Shown one piece after another: positions 53,910-62,745 of a stretch of 64,000 bases of DNA; within the stretch, counting starts at the first letter, position 1, and every line of letters begins with the position of its first letter. The DNA is taken from NCBI RefSeq assembly GCF_021228795.1, contig NZ_CP089309.1, positions 248,001-312,000 on the forward strand, read 5' to 3'. A model generated the notes under the pieces. The model searched no databases and was not told the DNA's origin. It worked only from the letters and a program-made list of their open reading frames with translations. A program made the position numbers and the translations under genes. Source of the DNA: Thiocapsa bogorovii. GTDB taxonomy: Bacteria; Pseudomonadota; Gammaproteobacteria; Chromatiales; Chromatiaceae.

Positions 53910-55166
53910 TCAACGCTCGTAGACGGGAAAGCGTTTGCAGAGCGCCAACACCTTGGTTTTGACCGCATCGATGGTGGCTTGATCGCCCCGCGCATCGATC
54001 AGGTCGCACATCCAACCGGCCAGATCGCCGGCCTCGTCGGTCCCGAAACCACGCGTGGTGATGGCCGGCGTGCCGACACGGATGCCGCTGGTGACGAAGG
54101 GCGATTGCGGATCGTTGGGCACCGCATTCTTGTTGACCGTGATGTTGGCCGCGCCCAACCAGGCGTCGACGTCCTTGCCGGTCAGACCCTGCTCGATAAA
54201 GCTGACCAGAAAGAGATGGTCGTTCGTGCCGCCCGAGACCACATCGTAGCCTCGCGAGAGAAAGACCTCGGCCATCGTCTGAGCGTTCAGAACGACCTGC
54301 TGCTGGTAGACCTTGAAGCTCGGCTCCAACGCCTCCTTGAAGGCCACCGCCTTGGCAGCAATCACATGCATCAGCGGACCGCCCTGGGTGCCCGGGAAGA
54401 CCAGCGAGTTGAACCTCTTTTCAAGCTCCGGATTGGCCTTCGCCAGGATCAAGCCGCCGCGCGGACCGCGCAGGGTCTTGTGGGTGGTGGTCGTGGTCAC
54501 GTCGGCGATCTGCACCGGGCTCGGGTAGACGCCGGCGGCGACCAGGCCGGCGACATGGGCCATGTCGACCATCAGATAGGCGCCGACGGCATCGGCGATG
54601 GTCCGGAAGCGCGCCCAATCGACGATCCGCGAGTAGGCCGAGAAGCCGGCGATGATCATCTTCGGGCGATGCTCCCGGGCCAGACGCTCGACCTCGGCGT
54701 AATCGATCTCGCCGGTCGCGGGATCCAGACCGTACTGGACCGCGTGGTAGATCTTGCCCGAGAAGTTCGGCTTGGCACCGTGGGTGAGGTGACCGCCGTG
54801 CGCAAGGCTCATGCCGAGCACCGTGTCGCCGGGCTCGCACAGGGCCATGAAAACCGCCGCGTTGGCCTGGGAGCCGGAATGCGGCTGGACGTTGGCATAG
54901 TCGGCGCCGAACAGTTTTTTGGCGCGATCGATCGCCAACTGCTCGGCCACGTCGACATGCTCGCAGCCGCCGTAGTAGCGCTTGCCCGGATAACCCTCGG
55001 CGTACTTGTTGGTCAGAACGCTGCCCTGAGCCGCCATCACGCGCGGGCTGGCATAGTTCTCCGAGGCGATGAGCTCGACGTGCTCCTCTTGGCGACGCTC
55101 CTCGTCCTGGATTGCACCCCAGAGCTCAGGATCATAGTCGCTGATCTGCATGCTTTTTTCGAACAT
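53910..55166 (-). CDS. glyA: Serine hydroxymethyltransferase
   Basis: A PLP enzyme converting serine plus THF to glycine and methylene-THF. At 418 residues it is typical. Key segments are [37 protein letters not shown], the PLP-lysine motif [16 protein letters not shown] and [19 protein letters not shown]. It heads the minus-strand glyA-nrdR-rib-nusB-thiL-pgpA operon, so purine/one-carbon supply and riboflavin synthesis are transcribed together. The promoter should lie in the 196 bases to the right, where I see no clear consensus or riboswitch. Confidence 0.97.
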   Translation of the reverse strand: MFEKSMQISDYDPELWGAIQDEERRQEEHVELIASENYASPRVMAAQGSVLTNKYAEGYPGKRYYGGCEHVDVAEQLAIDRAKKLFGADYANVQPHSGSQANAAVFMALCEPGDTVLGMSLAHGGHLTHGAKPNFSGKIYHAVQYGLDPATGEIDYAEVERLAREHRPKMIIAGFSAYSRIVDWARFRTIADAVGAYLMVDMAHVAGLVAAGVYPSPVQIADVTTTTTHKTLRGPRGGLILAKANPELEKRFNSLVFPGTQGGPLMHVIAAKAVAFKEALEPSFKVYQQQVVLNAQTMAEVFLSRGYDVVSGGTNDHLFLVSFIEQGLTGKDVDAWLGAANITVNKNAVPNDPQSPFVTSGIRVGTPAITTRGFGTDEAGDLAGWMCDLIDARGDQATIDAVKTKVLALCKRFPVYER

Positions 55167-55362
55167 CGTTCATTCCCCCGGCGGCACAAAGCCGCACAGT
55201 GTATCGAGTTTTCGGTTCTGCGTCGCTATCCGGACCGCACAGAGGTGTGGAAATGAGGGATGTCGTGAGGATTGGCAATCCCGCGGACGGTCGGGTTTGA
55301 ACGGAATCGGTCTCGCCCCTGGGGGGTATCGGATGTCTAAACCGAATCGCGCGAAACACGGT

Positions 55363-55815
55363 CTAGTCGGCACTCTCGTCGCCCGGAAAAAAGTCAGCAG
55401 CCAAGATGTCATCGAGCAGGTAGGGGCAATGTTCGGGAAGCTGCCGGCGATCGATCCCGGTTTCGTCCTCGGCCTTCAGCTTGGCTTTGTCGTAGGCCGC
55501 TTGCAGCTTTTCGACCATGAAGGGACGCAGGCTGGGACTGTCGTCCAGCAACTCGGAGATGTCCATACGCTGCGCGAGGATCGTCGTACGCCAGCTGCGC
55601 GACCGCTTCGGCGCTTGATAGTGCCATTTCAGGAGATGCATCAGGAGAATGGCCAGACGACTCAAAAGCTCGCGTTTTTCGCTCTTCGCCATAGCCTCGA
55701 GTTCCTCTGCGATGTGTTCGACATCGATCCGATCGAGTTGACCGCGGCGCATCAAGGCCACGTTGTCGGTCAGCCATCCGTAGAAGTCTTTGTTGTAGCT
55801 TTCAGGTGTGCTCAC
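55363..55815 (-). CDS. DUF29 family protein
   Basis: A 150-residue protein whose sequence YNKDFYGWLTDNVALMRRGQLDRIDVEHIAEELEAM and LLSRLAILLMHLLKWHYQAPKRSRSWRTTI is characteristic of DUF29, a helical family abundant in cyanobacteria and Chromatiaceae. The last 60 residues carry Pro/Arg/Asp-rich text without a domain I can name. Function is unknown; some members sit near toxin-antitoxin genes, but no partner is seen here. ATG 55815 is assigned by family start. Confidence 0.88.
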   Translation of the reverse strand: MSTPESYNKDFYGWLTDNVALMRRGQLDRIDVEHIAEELEAMAKSEKRELLSRLAILLMHLLKWHYQAPKRSRSWRTTILAQRMDISELLDDSPSLRPFMVEKLQAAYDKAKLKAEDETGIDRRQLPEHCPYLLDDILAADFFPGDESAD

Positions 55816-56202
55816 GTCGCTGTCCTTCGATGGTGTCTCGGGCGGGGAGGGCCTCCGCCCCCGGATAGTCGACTATCCCGTGGGTGTCGGCGTTGCGAAT
55901 CGAGAATGGTGAATCCGTACCGGTCGAGATGACATGACTATAGATTTAGGAAGCGAAGGCGGCAAATCCTACCGGCCAGGACAGGAATCACGGCCGCCGC
56001 GTCGGCTGGACCGTACCATGCCCGGCATGCGAGATTTCGAGACCCTTCCCTACACGCTCGAAGAAATCCTTTCGCCCGGCTTCTTGCCCGAGAGCGGCCG
56101 ACGCTGATCCGACGCGACGCTTCGCGGTGTAGAATTGCGGCCCGATCAGACCGACATGGCGATCATGGACATGTCGACAGCACACCGCCGGGGCCGCAGA
56201 CG
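55816..56202. other. Intergenic region before ubiG
   Basis: About 390 bases between the divergent DUF29 gene and ubiG. A 29-codon plus-strand frame from ATG 56018 ([20 protein letters not shown]) ends at 56107; it is too short and isolated to call and may be the decayed end of another gene. GTAGAATTG (56130) could be a -10 region for ubiG. Nothing else is recognisable. Confidence 0.35.
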
Positions 56203-56922
56203 ATGACCGAAACCATCCACAACGTCGATCACGCCGAGATCAGCAAGTTCGAGGAGCTCGCCTCGCGCTGGTGGGATCCGCACAGCGAGTTCAAGGCGCT
56301 GCACGAGATCAATCCGCTGCGCTTGGGTTATATCGAGCGCGCGGCGGGCGGGCTGGACGGCAAACGTGTCCTGGACGTCGGCTGCGGCGGCGGCATCCTC
56401 TCCGAGTCGATGGCGCTGCGCGGCGCCGAGGTGACCGGAATCGACATGGGCGCCATGCCGCTGCGTGTCGCCGAGCTTCACACCCTGGAGAGCGGCGTGG
56501 AGGTCAGCTACCGGCGCGTACCGGTCGAGGTGCTCGCCGCGGAGCAGCCGGACAGCTTCGATCTGGTCACCTGCATGGAGATGCTCGAGCACGTCCCCAG
56601 CCCGGCCTCGATCGTCGATGCCTGCGCACGTCTGGTGCGCCCGGGCGGGACGGTGGTCTTCTCGACCCTCAACCGCAACCCGAAGTCCTACCTCTTCGCC
56701 ATCCTCGGCGCCGAGTACGTCATGGGACTCCTGCCCAAAGGCACGCACGACTACGCCCGCTTCATTCGTCCCTCCGAGCTCCACGCCTGGATCCGCCCCA
56801 CCGATCTGCGCACGACCGATATGACGGGAATGACCTACAACCCCCTGACCCAGACCTATCGACTCGACTCGGATGATCTCGACGTCAATTATCTCGTGAC
56901 CTGCGTACGCGATTCCGATTGA
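56203..56922 (+). CDS. ubiG: Ubiquinone biosynthesis O-methyltransferase
   Basis: SAM-dependent methyltransferase acting twice in ubiquinone synthesis. The 239-residue protein has the opening [31 protein letters not shown] and SAM motif [21 protein letters not shown] near residue 55. [17 protein letters not shown] and the closing [24 protein letters not shown] follow. TGA overlaps the next ATG as TGATG, so it is coupled to the squalene/phytoene-synthase relative. Quinone biosynthesis is expected of an organism with a photosynthetic or respiratory chain. Confidence 0.96.
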   Translation: MTETIHNVDHAEISKFEELASRWWDPHSEFKALHEINPLRLGYIERAAGGLDGKRVLDVGCGGGILSESMALRGAEVTGIDMGAMPLRVAELHTLESGVEVSYRRVPVEVLAAEQPDSFDLVTCMEMLEHVPSPASIVDACARLVRPGGTVVFSTLNRNPKSYLFAILGAEYVMGLLPKGTHDYARFIRPSELHAWIRPTDLRTTDMTGMTYNPLTQTYRLDSDDLDVNYLVTCVRDSD

Positions 56923-57788
56923 TGCCGGGCTCGCAGGCGGAGACCGAGTGGGCCTTCCCGAACCCCGCGACCCCGCCGGGCTCGACCGCGTATTACAGCC
57001 TTCGCTTTGCACCGGCCCGACTTCGCGATGACCTTGCCGCGTTGCTCGGCTGGCGTCATCTGGTGCGTTCGGTCTTCGATGAGGTATCGGACCGCGGTGT
57101 GGCGGCACGCAAGCTCGAATGGTGGAGCGACGAGCTCGAGCGCATCGTCGCAGGCACGGGCCGGCATCCCCTAGCGAGCCGGCTGAGCCGGCTGATCGCG
57201 AGGGCCAATCTGCCGCAGCAACCCTTCATCGACATTATCCTGGGGACGAAAGCGATCCTGGCCGATCGACGGTCGCAGGACACCGCCGCACTCGCGGACC
57301 TGGCCGACCTGGATCTCGGAGCGCTCAGCGAGCTGATCGCGCGCGCCCACGAGGAGTCCACACCGGCCGGTCTGGCCACTGCCCGACGCGCCGGGAGCTA
57401 TTGCGGCTTGGTCGAGCTCGTCCGGGACAGCGGCCGCCTGCTCCGCCGGGACCGCTGCGGCTTCCTGCCGGAGGACCGGCTGAAGCGCCACGGGATGAGT
57501 CACACCGGACAGGGACCGACCGAGATCCGCAAGCACCTCTCCCCGCTGCTCGCCGATCTCGCCGAGGATCTGGATCGCCATCGCGCCGACCTGAGCCACG
57601 ACCTCCCTCGCCTGCCCGCCACGATCCGGATCCGCGTCCGTCTTGCGGATCGCCTGCTCGCCGAGATCGCGGCCAGCGACTTCGAGGTCGCTGATCAACG
57701 CATCGCACTGACCCCGATCCGCAAGCTCTGGAACGCCTGGCGCGAGAGTCGGCTAAACCGCGCCCCGCGCGGTATATCCTGTTCTTGA
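56922..57788 (+). CDS. Squalene/phytoene-synthase-family protein, probably non-catalytic
   Basis: A 288-residue helical protein translated from the ATG overlapping the ubiG stop. YYSLRFAPARLRDDLAALLGW, AARKLEWWSDELERIV, and DRCGFLPEDRLKRHGM follow the squalene/phytoene synthase template. However, the first Asp-rich motif is reduced to FDEVSDRG. In the second, the usual RDVGED is RDSGRL, losing an Asp. A catalytic prenyl-diphosphate synthase is therefore doubtful; the pattern recalls the NDUFAF6-type non-enzymatic members. The final twelve or so codons (NRAPRGISCS) lie inside repeat copy E1, so the natural C-terminus may have been replaced. Confidence 0.78.
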   Translation: MPGSQAETEWAFPNPATPPGSTAYYSLRFAPARLRDDLAALLGWRHLVRSVFDEVSDRGVAARKLEWWSDELERIVAGTGRHPLASRLSRLIARANLPQQPFIDIILGTKAILADRRSQDTAALADLADLDLGALSELIARAHEESTPAGLATARRAGSYCGLVELVRDSGRLLRRDRCGFLPEDRLKRHGMSHTGQGPTEIRKHLSPLLADLAEDLDRHRADLSHDLPRLPATIRIRVRLADRLLAEIAASDFEVADQRIALTPIRKLWNAWRESRLNRAPRGISCS

Positions 57789-57838
57789 TGGGGATCGGCC
57801 GCGGCGGACTTGACGACCGTCGGAGCCGGCGCGGTCTA
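57754..57838. repeat. 84-87 bp inverted-repeat element, copy E1
   Basis: An 85-base copy with arms TAAACCGCGCC and GGCGCGGTCTA. Pairing holds except for one position near the outer end. It overlaps the last codons of the preceding CDS rather than providing its stop. First of a pair; 22 AT-rich bases separate it from E2, similar to the A1-A2 spacing. Confidence 0.75.
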
Positions 57839-57860
57839 GAAGATCCAAAAAAGATTGTTT

Positions 57861-57944
57861 TAAACCGCGTCCCCGCAAACGTCTTTTGATGCACCGAACG
57901 TCGAGCGCACTCGAAAACGAGCATATCGCTCCTGACGCGGTTTA
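57861..57944. repeat. 84-87 bp inverted-repeat element, copy E2
   Basis: An 84-base copy with perfect 11-base arms TAAACCGCGTC and GACGCGGTTTA. Its interior matches B2 in the right half. It ends 75 bases before the YciK start, in the leader of that gene. Confidence 0.82.
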
Positions 57945-58018
57945 ATCGTCAATGCCGCTTCGCGCGATCGCGGCGATAATCCCGAATCTTTACAACCCAG
58001 CAAGAGGCATTTGAACCC

Positions 58019-58768
58019 ATGGACTATGGACAATCCGACGCCGATCGACTGGACGGGCGTGTAATTCTGGTGACAGGCGCAGCCGAAGGCATCGGACGCG
58101 CCGTTGCGCTTGCCTGTGCTGCTGCCGGGGCGACCGTCGTTTTGTCGCAATCGAAGGAGTCGGATCTCGCCGAGGTCTACGACCGAATCGAAGCGGACGG
58201 CGGGCCCGAGCCGGCGATCCTACCGCTCAACCCGGAGACCTCGACCGAGGACGACTTCCTCGCCGCCGCCACCGTCCTCGGCGATGCCTTCGGGCGTCTC
58301 GACGGACTCGCCCATTGCGCCTCCTACGCACCCTTCCTCAGCCGCATCGACGACTATGACGCGAGCGAATGGGATCGCGTGATCCGCATCAATCTCACCA
58401 CGCCCTTCCTCCTCACGCAGGCCTGTATGCCCTTGCTGCGCGCCTCCGAAGACGCCTCGGTGGTCTTTACCTCCGACCGCGTCGGTCGTCAGGGGCTGGC
58501 CTACTGGGGCGCATACGCTGCGGCGAAGTTCGGCATCGAAGGACTGATGCAGGTCCTGGCCTCTGAGATGCGCGAAAACGGGAAGATCCGGTCCAACAGC
58601 ATCGACCCCGGCGTAGTGCGGACCGCCTTGCGCGCCCGCCTCTATCCCGGCGAGAACGCGCTGAACAACCCCCTGCCCGAAACCGTCACCGGGATCTACG
58701 TCCACCTGCTCGGACCGGCCGGACGGGGAACGAACGGCGAGGCCCTTCAGGCGCAAGGCCCAGGTTGA
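58019..58768 (+). CDS. YciK-family short-chain oxidoreductase
   Basis: A 249-residue SDR with the cofactor loop [16 protein letters not shown] at residues 18-33, catalytic Ser in [12 protein letters not shown] and [16 protein letters not shown] with the Tyr-x3-Lys pair. These sequences and [21 protein letters not shown] are diagnostic of YciK-type proteins (FolM/pteridine-reductase-like fold). The catalytic function in E. coli is unassigned; the YciK group has been linked to the cob(I)alamin adenosyltransferase locus only by position. Downstream bioF starts 35 bases later, so it may be read with the biotin genes. Confidence 0.88.
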   Translation: MDYGQSDADRLDGRVILVTGAAEGIGRAVALACAAAGATVVLSQSKESDLAEVYDRIEADGGPEPAILPLNPETSTEDDFLAAATVLGDAFGRLDGLAHCASYAPFLSRIDDYDASEWDRVIRINLTTPFLLTQACMPLLRASEDASVVFTSDRVGRQGLAYWGAYAAAKFGIEGLMQVLASEMRENGKIRSNSIDPGVVRTALRARLYPGENALNNPLPETVTGIYVHLLGPAGRGTNGEALQAQGPG

Positions 58769-58803
58769 GAGCCGCGCACCCGAACGCAGCCGATGCGCCC
58801 GCC

Positions 58804-59979
58804 ATGAGCCCCGACCGCGACCAAGCCCTCGACCCCGCACTCGACCGACTCCGGGCCGCGGGGCTCTATCGGCGCCGTCGCGTGCAGGACCGTCCGCAGC
58901 AGCCGGAGGCCATCGTGGACGGCCGCCCCTTGCTGAGCTTCTGCAGCAACGACTACCTGGGGCTCGCGAATCACCCCGAGGTCATCGCGGCACTGCAACG
59001 AGGCGCGGAGCGTTGGGGCGTCGGCAGCGGTGCCTCCCATTTGGTCAACGGACACAGTACCGCCCATCATGCCCTGGAGGAGGAGCTGGCGGACTTCACG
59101 GGGCGGCCCCGTGCGCTCCTCTTCTCGACCGGCTACATGGCAAACCTCGGGATCATCGCGGCACTGACCGGCCGCGGCGACACACTCTGGCAGGACCGGC
59201 TCAATCACGCCTCGCTGCTCGACGGCGCCCTCCTCTCGCGCGCGAAACTACGCCGCTATCCCCACGCCGATGCCGCCGAGCTCGACCGCCTGATCGGCGA
59301 CCGAGACACTCGCATGATCGCCAGCGACGGCGTCTTCAGCATGGACGGCGATCTCGCCCCCTTGCCCGCGCTCGCCCTGCTCGCACGCCGCGCGGGCGCC
59401 TGGTTCCTGGTGGACGATGCCCACGGGCTCGGGGTGCTCGGCCGAGAGGGGCGCGGGACGCTCGATCATTTCGGGCTCGGTGCCGAAGAGGTGCCGATCT
59501 TGATGGGCACCCTGGGCAAGGCGTTCGGGACTTTTGGCGCCTTCGTAGCCGGCCCCGAGACGCTGATCGAGACCCTGATCCAGCGTGCGCGAAGCTACAT
59601 CTACACCACCGCGACACCCCCGGCGCTTGCCGAGGCGACACGCACGAGCCTCGCGCTGGCCCGCCGCGAGGACTGGCGACGCGAGCACCTTCAGGCGCTG
59701 ATCACCCGATTCCGCGCGGGAGCGAACCAGCTCGGTTTGCCGTTGTCGGAATCGCCGACACCCATCCAGCCGCTGATCGCCGGGAGTAGCCACCAGGCGC
59801 TGGCCTGGGCGGCGCAGCTGGAATCCCGCGGGATCCTCGTCGGCGCCATTCGTCCGCCCACCGTCCCCGAGGGGAGTGCACGTCTGCGGGTCTGTCTCTC
59901 GGCCGCCCACACAGAGACCATGGTCGACCGGCTGCTCGACGCGCTCGGAGCCCTGCGACCCGCGACGCCGAGCACATAG
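58804..59979 (+). CDS. bioF: 8-amino-7-oxononanoate synthase
   Basis: PLP enzyme condensing pimeloyl-ACP (or -CoA) with alanine in biotin synthesis. The 391-residue protein shows [45 protein letters not shown] and [15 protein letters not shown]. The PLP-lysine region is [17 protein letters not shown] and the closing part [24 protein letters not shown] 58804 is the family start; an earlier in-frame codon would add thirteen residues. It begins the bioF-bioH-bioC-bioD run on the plus strand. bioA and bioB are not in the window. Confidence 0.95.
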   Translation: MSPDRDQALDPALDRLRAAGLYRRRRVQDRPQQPEAIVDGRPLLSFCSNDYLGLANHPEVIAALQRGAERWGVGSGASHLVNGHSTAHHALEEELADFTGRPRALLFSTGYMANLGIIAALTGRGDTLWQDRLNHASLLDGALLSRAKLRRYPHADAAELDRLIGDRDTRMIASDGVFSMDGDLAPLPALALLARRAGAWFLVDDAHGLGVLGREGRGTLDHFGLGAEEVPILMGTLGKAFGTFGAFVAGPETLIETLIQRARSYIYTTATPPALAEATRTSLALARREDWRREHLQALITRFRAGANQLGLPLSESPTPIQPLIAGSSHQALAWAAQLESRGILVGAIRPPTVPEGSARLRVCLSAAHTETMVDRLLDALGALRPATPST

Positions 59980-60171
59980 CCCGGAACAAAGGCGCACGCA
60001 CCTGCAGGTCGGACGAGCGTCGCGAATTCCGACAGTCGACCTCGTGGGGGGAACGCCGGCGCCGTGCTGCCGTTCCGACGGAGCCAATAGGTTAAAATCG
60101 AGCGCCGAGCCGTGCGATCCCGAGGAGACCGACGCGCGACCCCCATTTTCGAAAGGTTGACCAAGCACCGA

Positions 60172-60984
60172 ATGACCCACCCGACACACGCACCGAACTC
60201 TGACCGTCAACTGGTCCTCCTCCATGGATGGGGGATGAACAGCGCCGTATGGGACAATCTCGCCGGCGATCTCCCGCCCGGCGTCATCCCCTGCCCCATT
60301 GATCTGCCCGGCCACGGCGATCGCGCTTTCTCACCCCGACTGGACAACCTCTGGTCCTGGGCTGATGCCTGTCTGGAAGCAGCGCCCGGGCGCGCGATCT
60401 GGTTGGGCTGGTCGCTCGGCGGACTGGTCGCCCTGGCAGCGGCGGTGCGTGCGCCGAAGCGGGTCAAAGGGTTGATCCTCATGACCGGCACGCCGCGTTT
60501 CGTGCGTGCGGCGGACTGGATGCCGGCCATGCTCCCCGAGACACTGGACCAGTTCCACGCCGACCTGCTTGCCGACCCTGCAGAGACACTCGCCCGCTTT
60601 CTCGCACTCCAAGTGCGCGGCAGCGATGCCGCGCGCGAGACCCTGCGGGGCCTTCGCCGGCGTATCGCCGAGCAACCGCAGCCGGAGCCGGACGCACTCG
60701 CGGTGGGTCTGGATATCCTGCGCGACGAAGACATGCGCGGTCGGCTCCCCGACATCCGCTGTCCGGTGCTTTGGATCTTCGGCACCCATGACACCCTTGT
60801 GCCCCCGACCGTGGCCGAGCGTGTCGAGATCCTGATGCCGGGCGCGCTCACCGCCATCGTCCAGGGCGCCGCCCACGCGCCCCATCTCTCGCATCCGAAT
60901 CGAACCGGCGAGATCGTTCGGGACTTCCTGACTCAGCTCGAGGAACCGGAGCTCGGTCCGAGCGCGTCTCGAGCCCTACCATGA
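60172..60984 (+). CDS. bioH: Pimeloyl-ACP methyl ester carboxylesterase
   Basis: An alpha/beta hydrolase that removes the methyl group once the pimeloyl chain is finished, stopping further elongation. In the 270-residue protein the catalytic triad can be placed: Ser in GWSLGG at residue 81, Asp in FGTHDTLVP near 207, and His in GAAHAPHLSHP near 236. LVLLHGWGMNSAVW gives the oxyanion region. Its stop TGA overlaps the ATG of bioC, coupling the demethylase with the methylase of the same pathway. BioH is separated from bioF by 192 bases with no evident terminator. Confidence 0.93.
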   Translation: MTHPTHAPNSDRQLVLLHGWGMNSAVWDNLAGDLPPGVIPCPIDLPGHGDRAFSPRLDNLWSWADACLEAAPGRAIWLGWSLGGLVALAAAVRAPKRVKGLILMTGTPRFVRAADWMPAMLPETLDQFHADLLADPAETLARFLALQVRGSDAARETLRGLRRRIAEQPQPEPDALAVGLDILRDEDMRGRLPDIRCPVLWIFGTHDTLVPPTVAERVEILMPGALTAIVQGAAHAPHLSHPNRTGEIVRDFLTQLEEPELGPSASRALP

Positions 60985-61886
60985 ATCCAATCGGCCACAG
61001 GATCGACAAAGACCGAGCCCGGCGGAATTTCGAGCAAGCCGCAGAGCATTACGACAGTGTCGCCGTGCTCCAGCGCGAGATCGCCGATCGGCTGCTGGAA
61101 CGCCTCGACTACGTGCGCCTCGAACCCGCGCGCGTGCTCGATCTCGGGGCCGGCACCGGCTATGCCGTCGAAGCGCTGTACCGACGCTATCGCAAGGCGC
61201 GGATCATCGCGTTGGACTTCGCACACGGCATGCTGATGCAGGCACGCCGACGCGGTCGCTGGCTCAGGCGTCCGCTCTGCCTCTGTGCGGATGCCGAATC
61301 GCTTCCGCTCGCGGACGGTGCGGTCGATCTCATCGTCTCGAACGCCACCTTTCAATGGTGCAACGGACTGGATCGAACCTTCGCCGAGTGCCTGCGCGTC
61401 CTGCGTCCGGGCGGACTCCTGATGTTCACGACCTTCGGACCCGATACCCTGAAAGAGCTTCGCCAGGCCTGGGCACAGGTCGACGGCGCCTCGCACGTGA
61501 GCCCCTTTCTCGACATGCACGACGTCGGCGATGCCCTGGTACGCGCCCGTTTCGCAGACCCTGTCATGGACGCCGAGCGGATCACCCTGACCTACCCCGC
61601 CATCCGCGAGCTGATGAAGGACTTGAAGATCCTTGGCGCGGGCAACGCAACCGCGGATCGTCCGCGTGGTCTCACGGGTCGTGCCCGGCTTGCCGCCTTG
61701 GACGCGGCCTACGAGATCCACCGCAGCGACGGTCGACTACCGGCCAGCTACGAGGTTGTGTATGGCCACGCCTGGGTGCCGGAGCAAAAACCCGCGGAGG
61801 GCGGCATCGCCGTCCCCGTAAGCGCAATCGGACGCCGCAATCGCGAGATCTCCCCCGCGGATCGCGCCGTCGAGACCGGGGGCTGA
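60981..61886 (+). CDS. bioC: Malonyl-ACP O-methyltransferase
   Basis: SAM methyltransferase that methylates malonyl-ACP so it can prime the fatty-acid pathway for pimelate synthesis. The 301-residue protein begins DKDRARRNFEQAAEHYDSVAVLQREIADRL, has SAM motif VLDLGAGTGYAVEALYRR, NATFQWCNGLDRTFAECLRVLRPGG and the C-terminal SYEVVYGHAWVPE typical of BioC. Translated directly after bioH (ATGA). Its last 35 residues are an additional low-complexity Pro/Ala/Arg tail. Confidence 0.95.
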   Translation: MNPIGHRIDKDRARRNFEQAAEHYDSVAVLQREIADRLLERLDYVRLEPARVLDLGAGTGYAVEALYRRYRKARIIALDFAHGMLMQARRRGRWLRRPLCLCADAESLPLADGAVDLIVSNATFQWCNGLDRTFAECLRVLRPGGLLMFTTFGPDTLKELRQAWAQVDGASHVSPFLDMHDVGDALVRARFADPVMDAERITLTYPAIRELMKDLKILGAGNATADRPRGLTGRARLAALDAAYEIHRSDGRLPASYEVVYGHAWVPEQKPAEGGIAVPVSAIGRRNREISPADRAVETGG

Positions 61887-61911
61887 CCCCCGAACGGAGG
61901 ATCGCATCGCC

Positions 61912-62679
61912 ATGCACGGGCTCTTCGTGACAGGAACGGATACCGGCTGCGGCAAGACCGAGATCAGCCTCGGGCTGATGGCCGCGTTCCAGGCAACGGG
62001 GCTGAAGGTGCTCGGGATGAAACCCGTCGCCTCCGGTTGCGCGCGTGGACCCGACGGATTGCGCAACGACGACGCCCTGCGACTGCGCATGCAGGGCAGC
62101 TCCGAGGCGCCTTACGGCTTGGTCAATCCTTACGCCTTCGCGCCTCCGATCGCGCCGCACATTGCCGCCGGAGAGGCCGGCATCGAGATCGGCCTTCCGA
62201 CCATCGAGCAAGCCTACCGAGCGCTCGCCGGCGAGGCCGATCAGGTCATCGTGGAGGGCGTCGGCGGCTGGCGCGTCCCCTTGGGGCCGACGCTCTTCGT
62301 CAGCGACATCCCCAAGGCGCTCGGACTACCGGTCATCGTGGTGGTCGGCTTGAGGCTCGGATGCATCAATCACGCCCTGCTGACGGTCGAGAGCATCCAG
62401 AGCACGGGAGGCGTCCTGGTCGGCTGGGTCGGCAATCAGATCGACCCGACGATGCTGTCTCGCGACGCCAACCTCGCCACACTCGCGGCCCTGATCGATG
62501 CGCCCTGCCTGGGTGTCCTGCCGTGGCTCGAGACACCGACCCCGAGCGAGTTAACCGAATACCTCCATCCCGAGCTGATCGACCTACAGCCCAGACATGC
62601 CGCCAAGCTCGCCACGACGCGGACTCGGACCGAGGCGCGGAAAGGCGAAGGAGCTCGGACAGCAAAGCGACGCGCATAG
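61912..62679 (+). CDS. bioD: Dethiobiotin synthetase
   Basis: ATP-dependent ring closure of DAPA to dethiobiotin. The 255-residue protein starts MHGLFVTGTDTGCGKTEISLG (P-loop GTDTGCGKTE), then MKPVASGCARGPDG with the phosphate-contacting Lys, PYAFAPPIAPHIAA and VEGVGGWRVPLGP with the conserved Glu-Gly-Val-Gly-Gly. The C-terminus has a basic extension (TRTEARKGEGARTAKRRA) beyond the usual length of about 225. It is 25 bases from bioC and ends the biotin run. Confidence 0.95.
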   Translation: MHGLFVTGTDTGCGKTEISLGLMAAFQATGLKVLGMKPVASGCARGPDGLRNDDALRLRMQGSSEAPYGLVNPYAFAPPIAPHIAAGEAGIEIGLPTIEQAYRALAGEADQVIVEGVGGWRVPLGPTLFVSDIPKALGLPVIVVVGLRLGCINHALLTVESIQSTGGVLVGWVGNQIDPTMLSRDANLATLAALIDAPCLGVLPWLETPTPSELTEYLHPELIDLQPRHAAKLATTRTRTEARKGEGARTAKRRA

Positions 62680-62745
62680 CCGGGCGTTGTCGGCTATCCT
62701 TGGGCCTCGAGACCTCGCACCCCTTTCACCCACATCGGATCCGGA

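Noticed and set aside
53805-55256. Plus-strand reading frame of about 480 codons opposite glyA and nrdR
   Set aside because: Antisense shadow of conserved genes; its His/Arg/Gly-rich composition is what reverse-complemented GC-rich codons give.
62680-62745. bioB or bioA as part of the biotin run
   Set aside because: No room and no matching sequence; the genes following bioD are dacB and the window edge.
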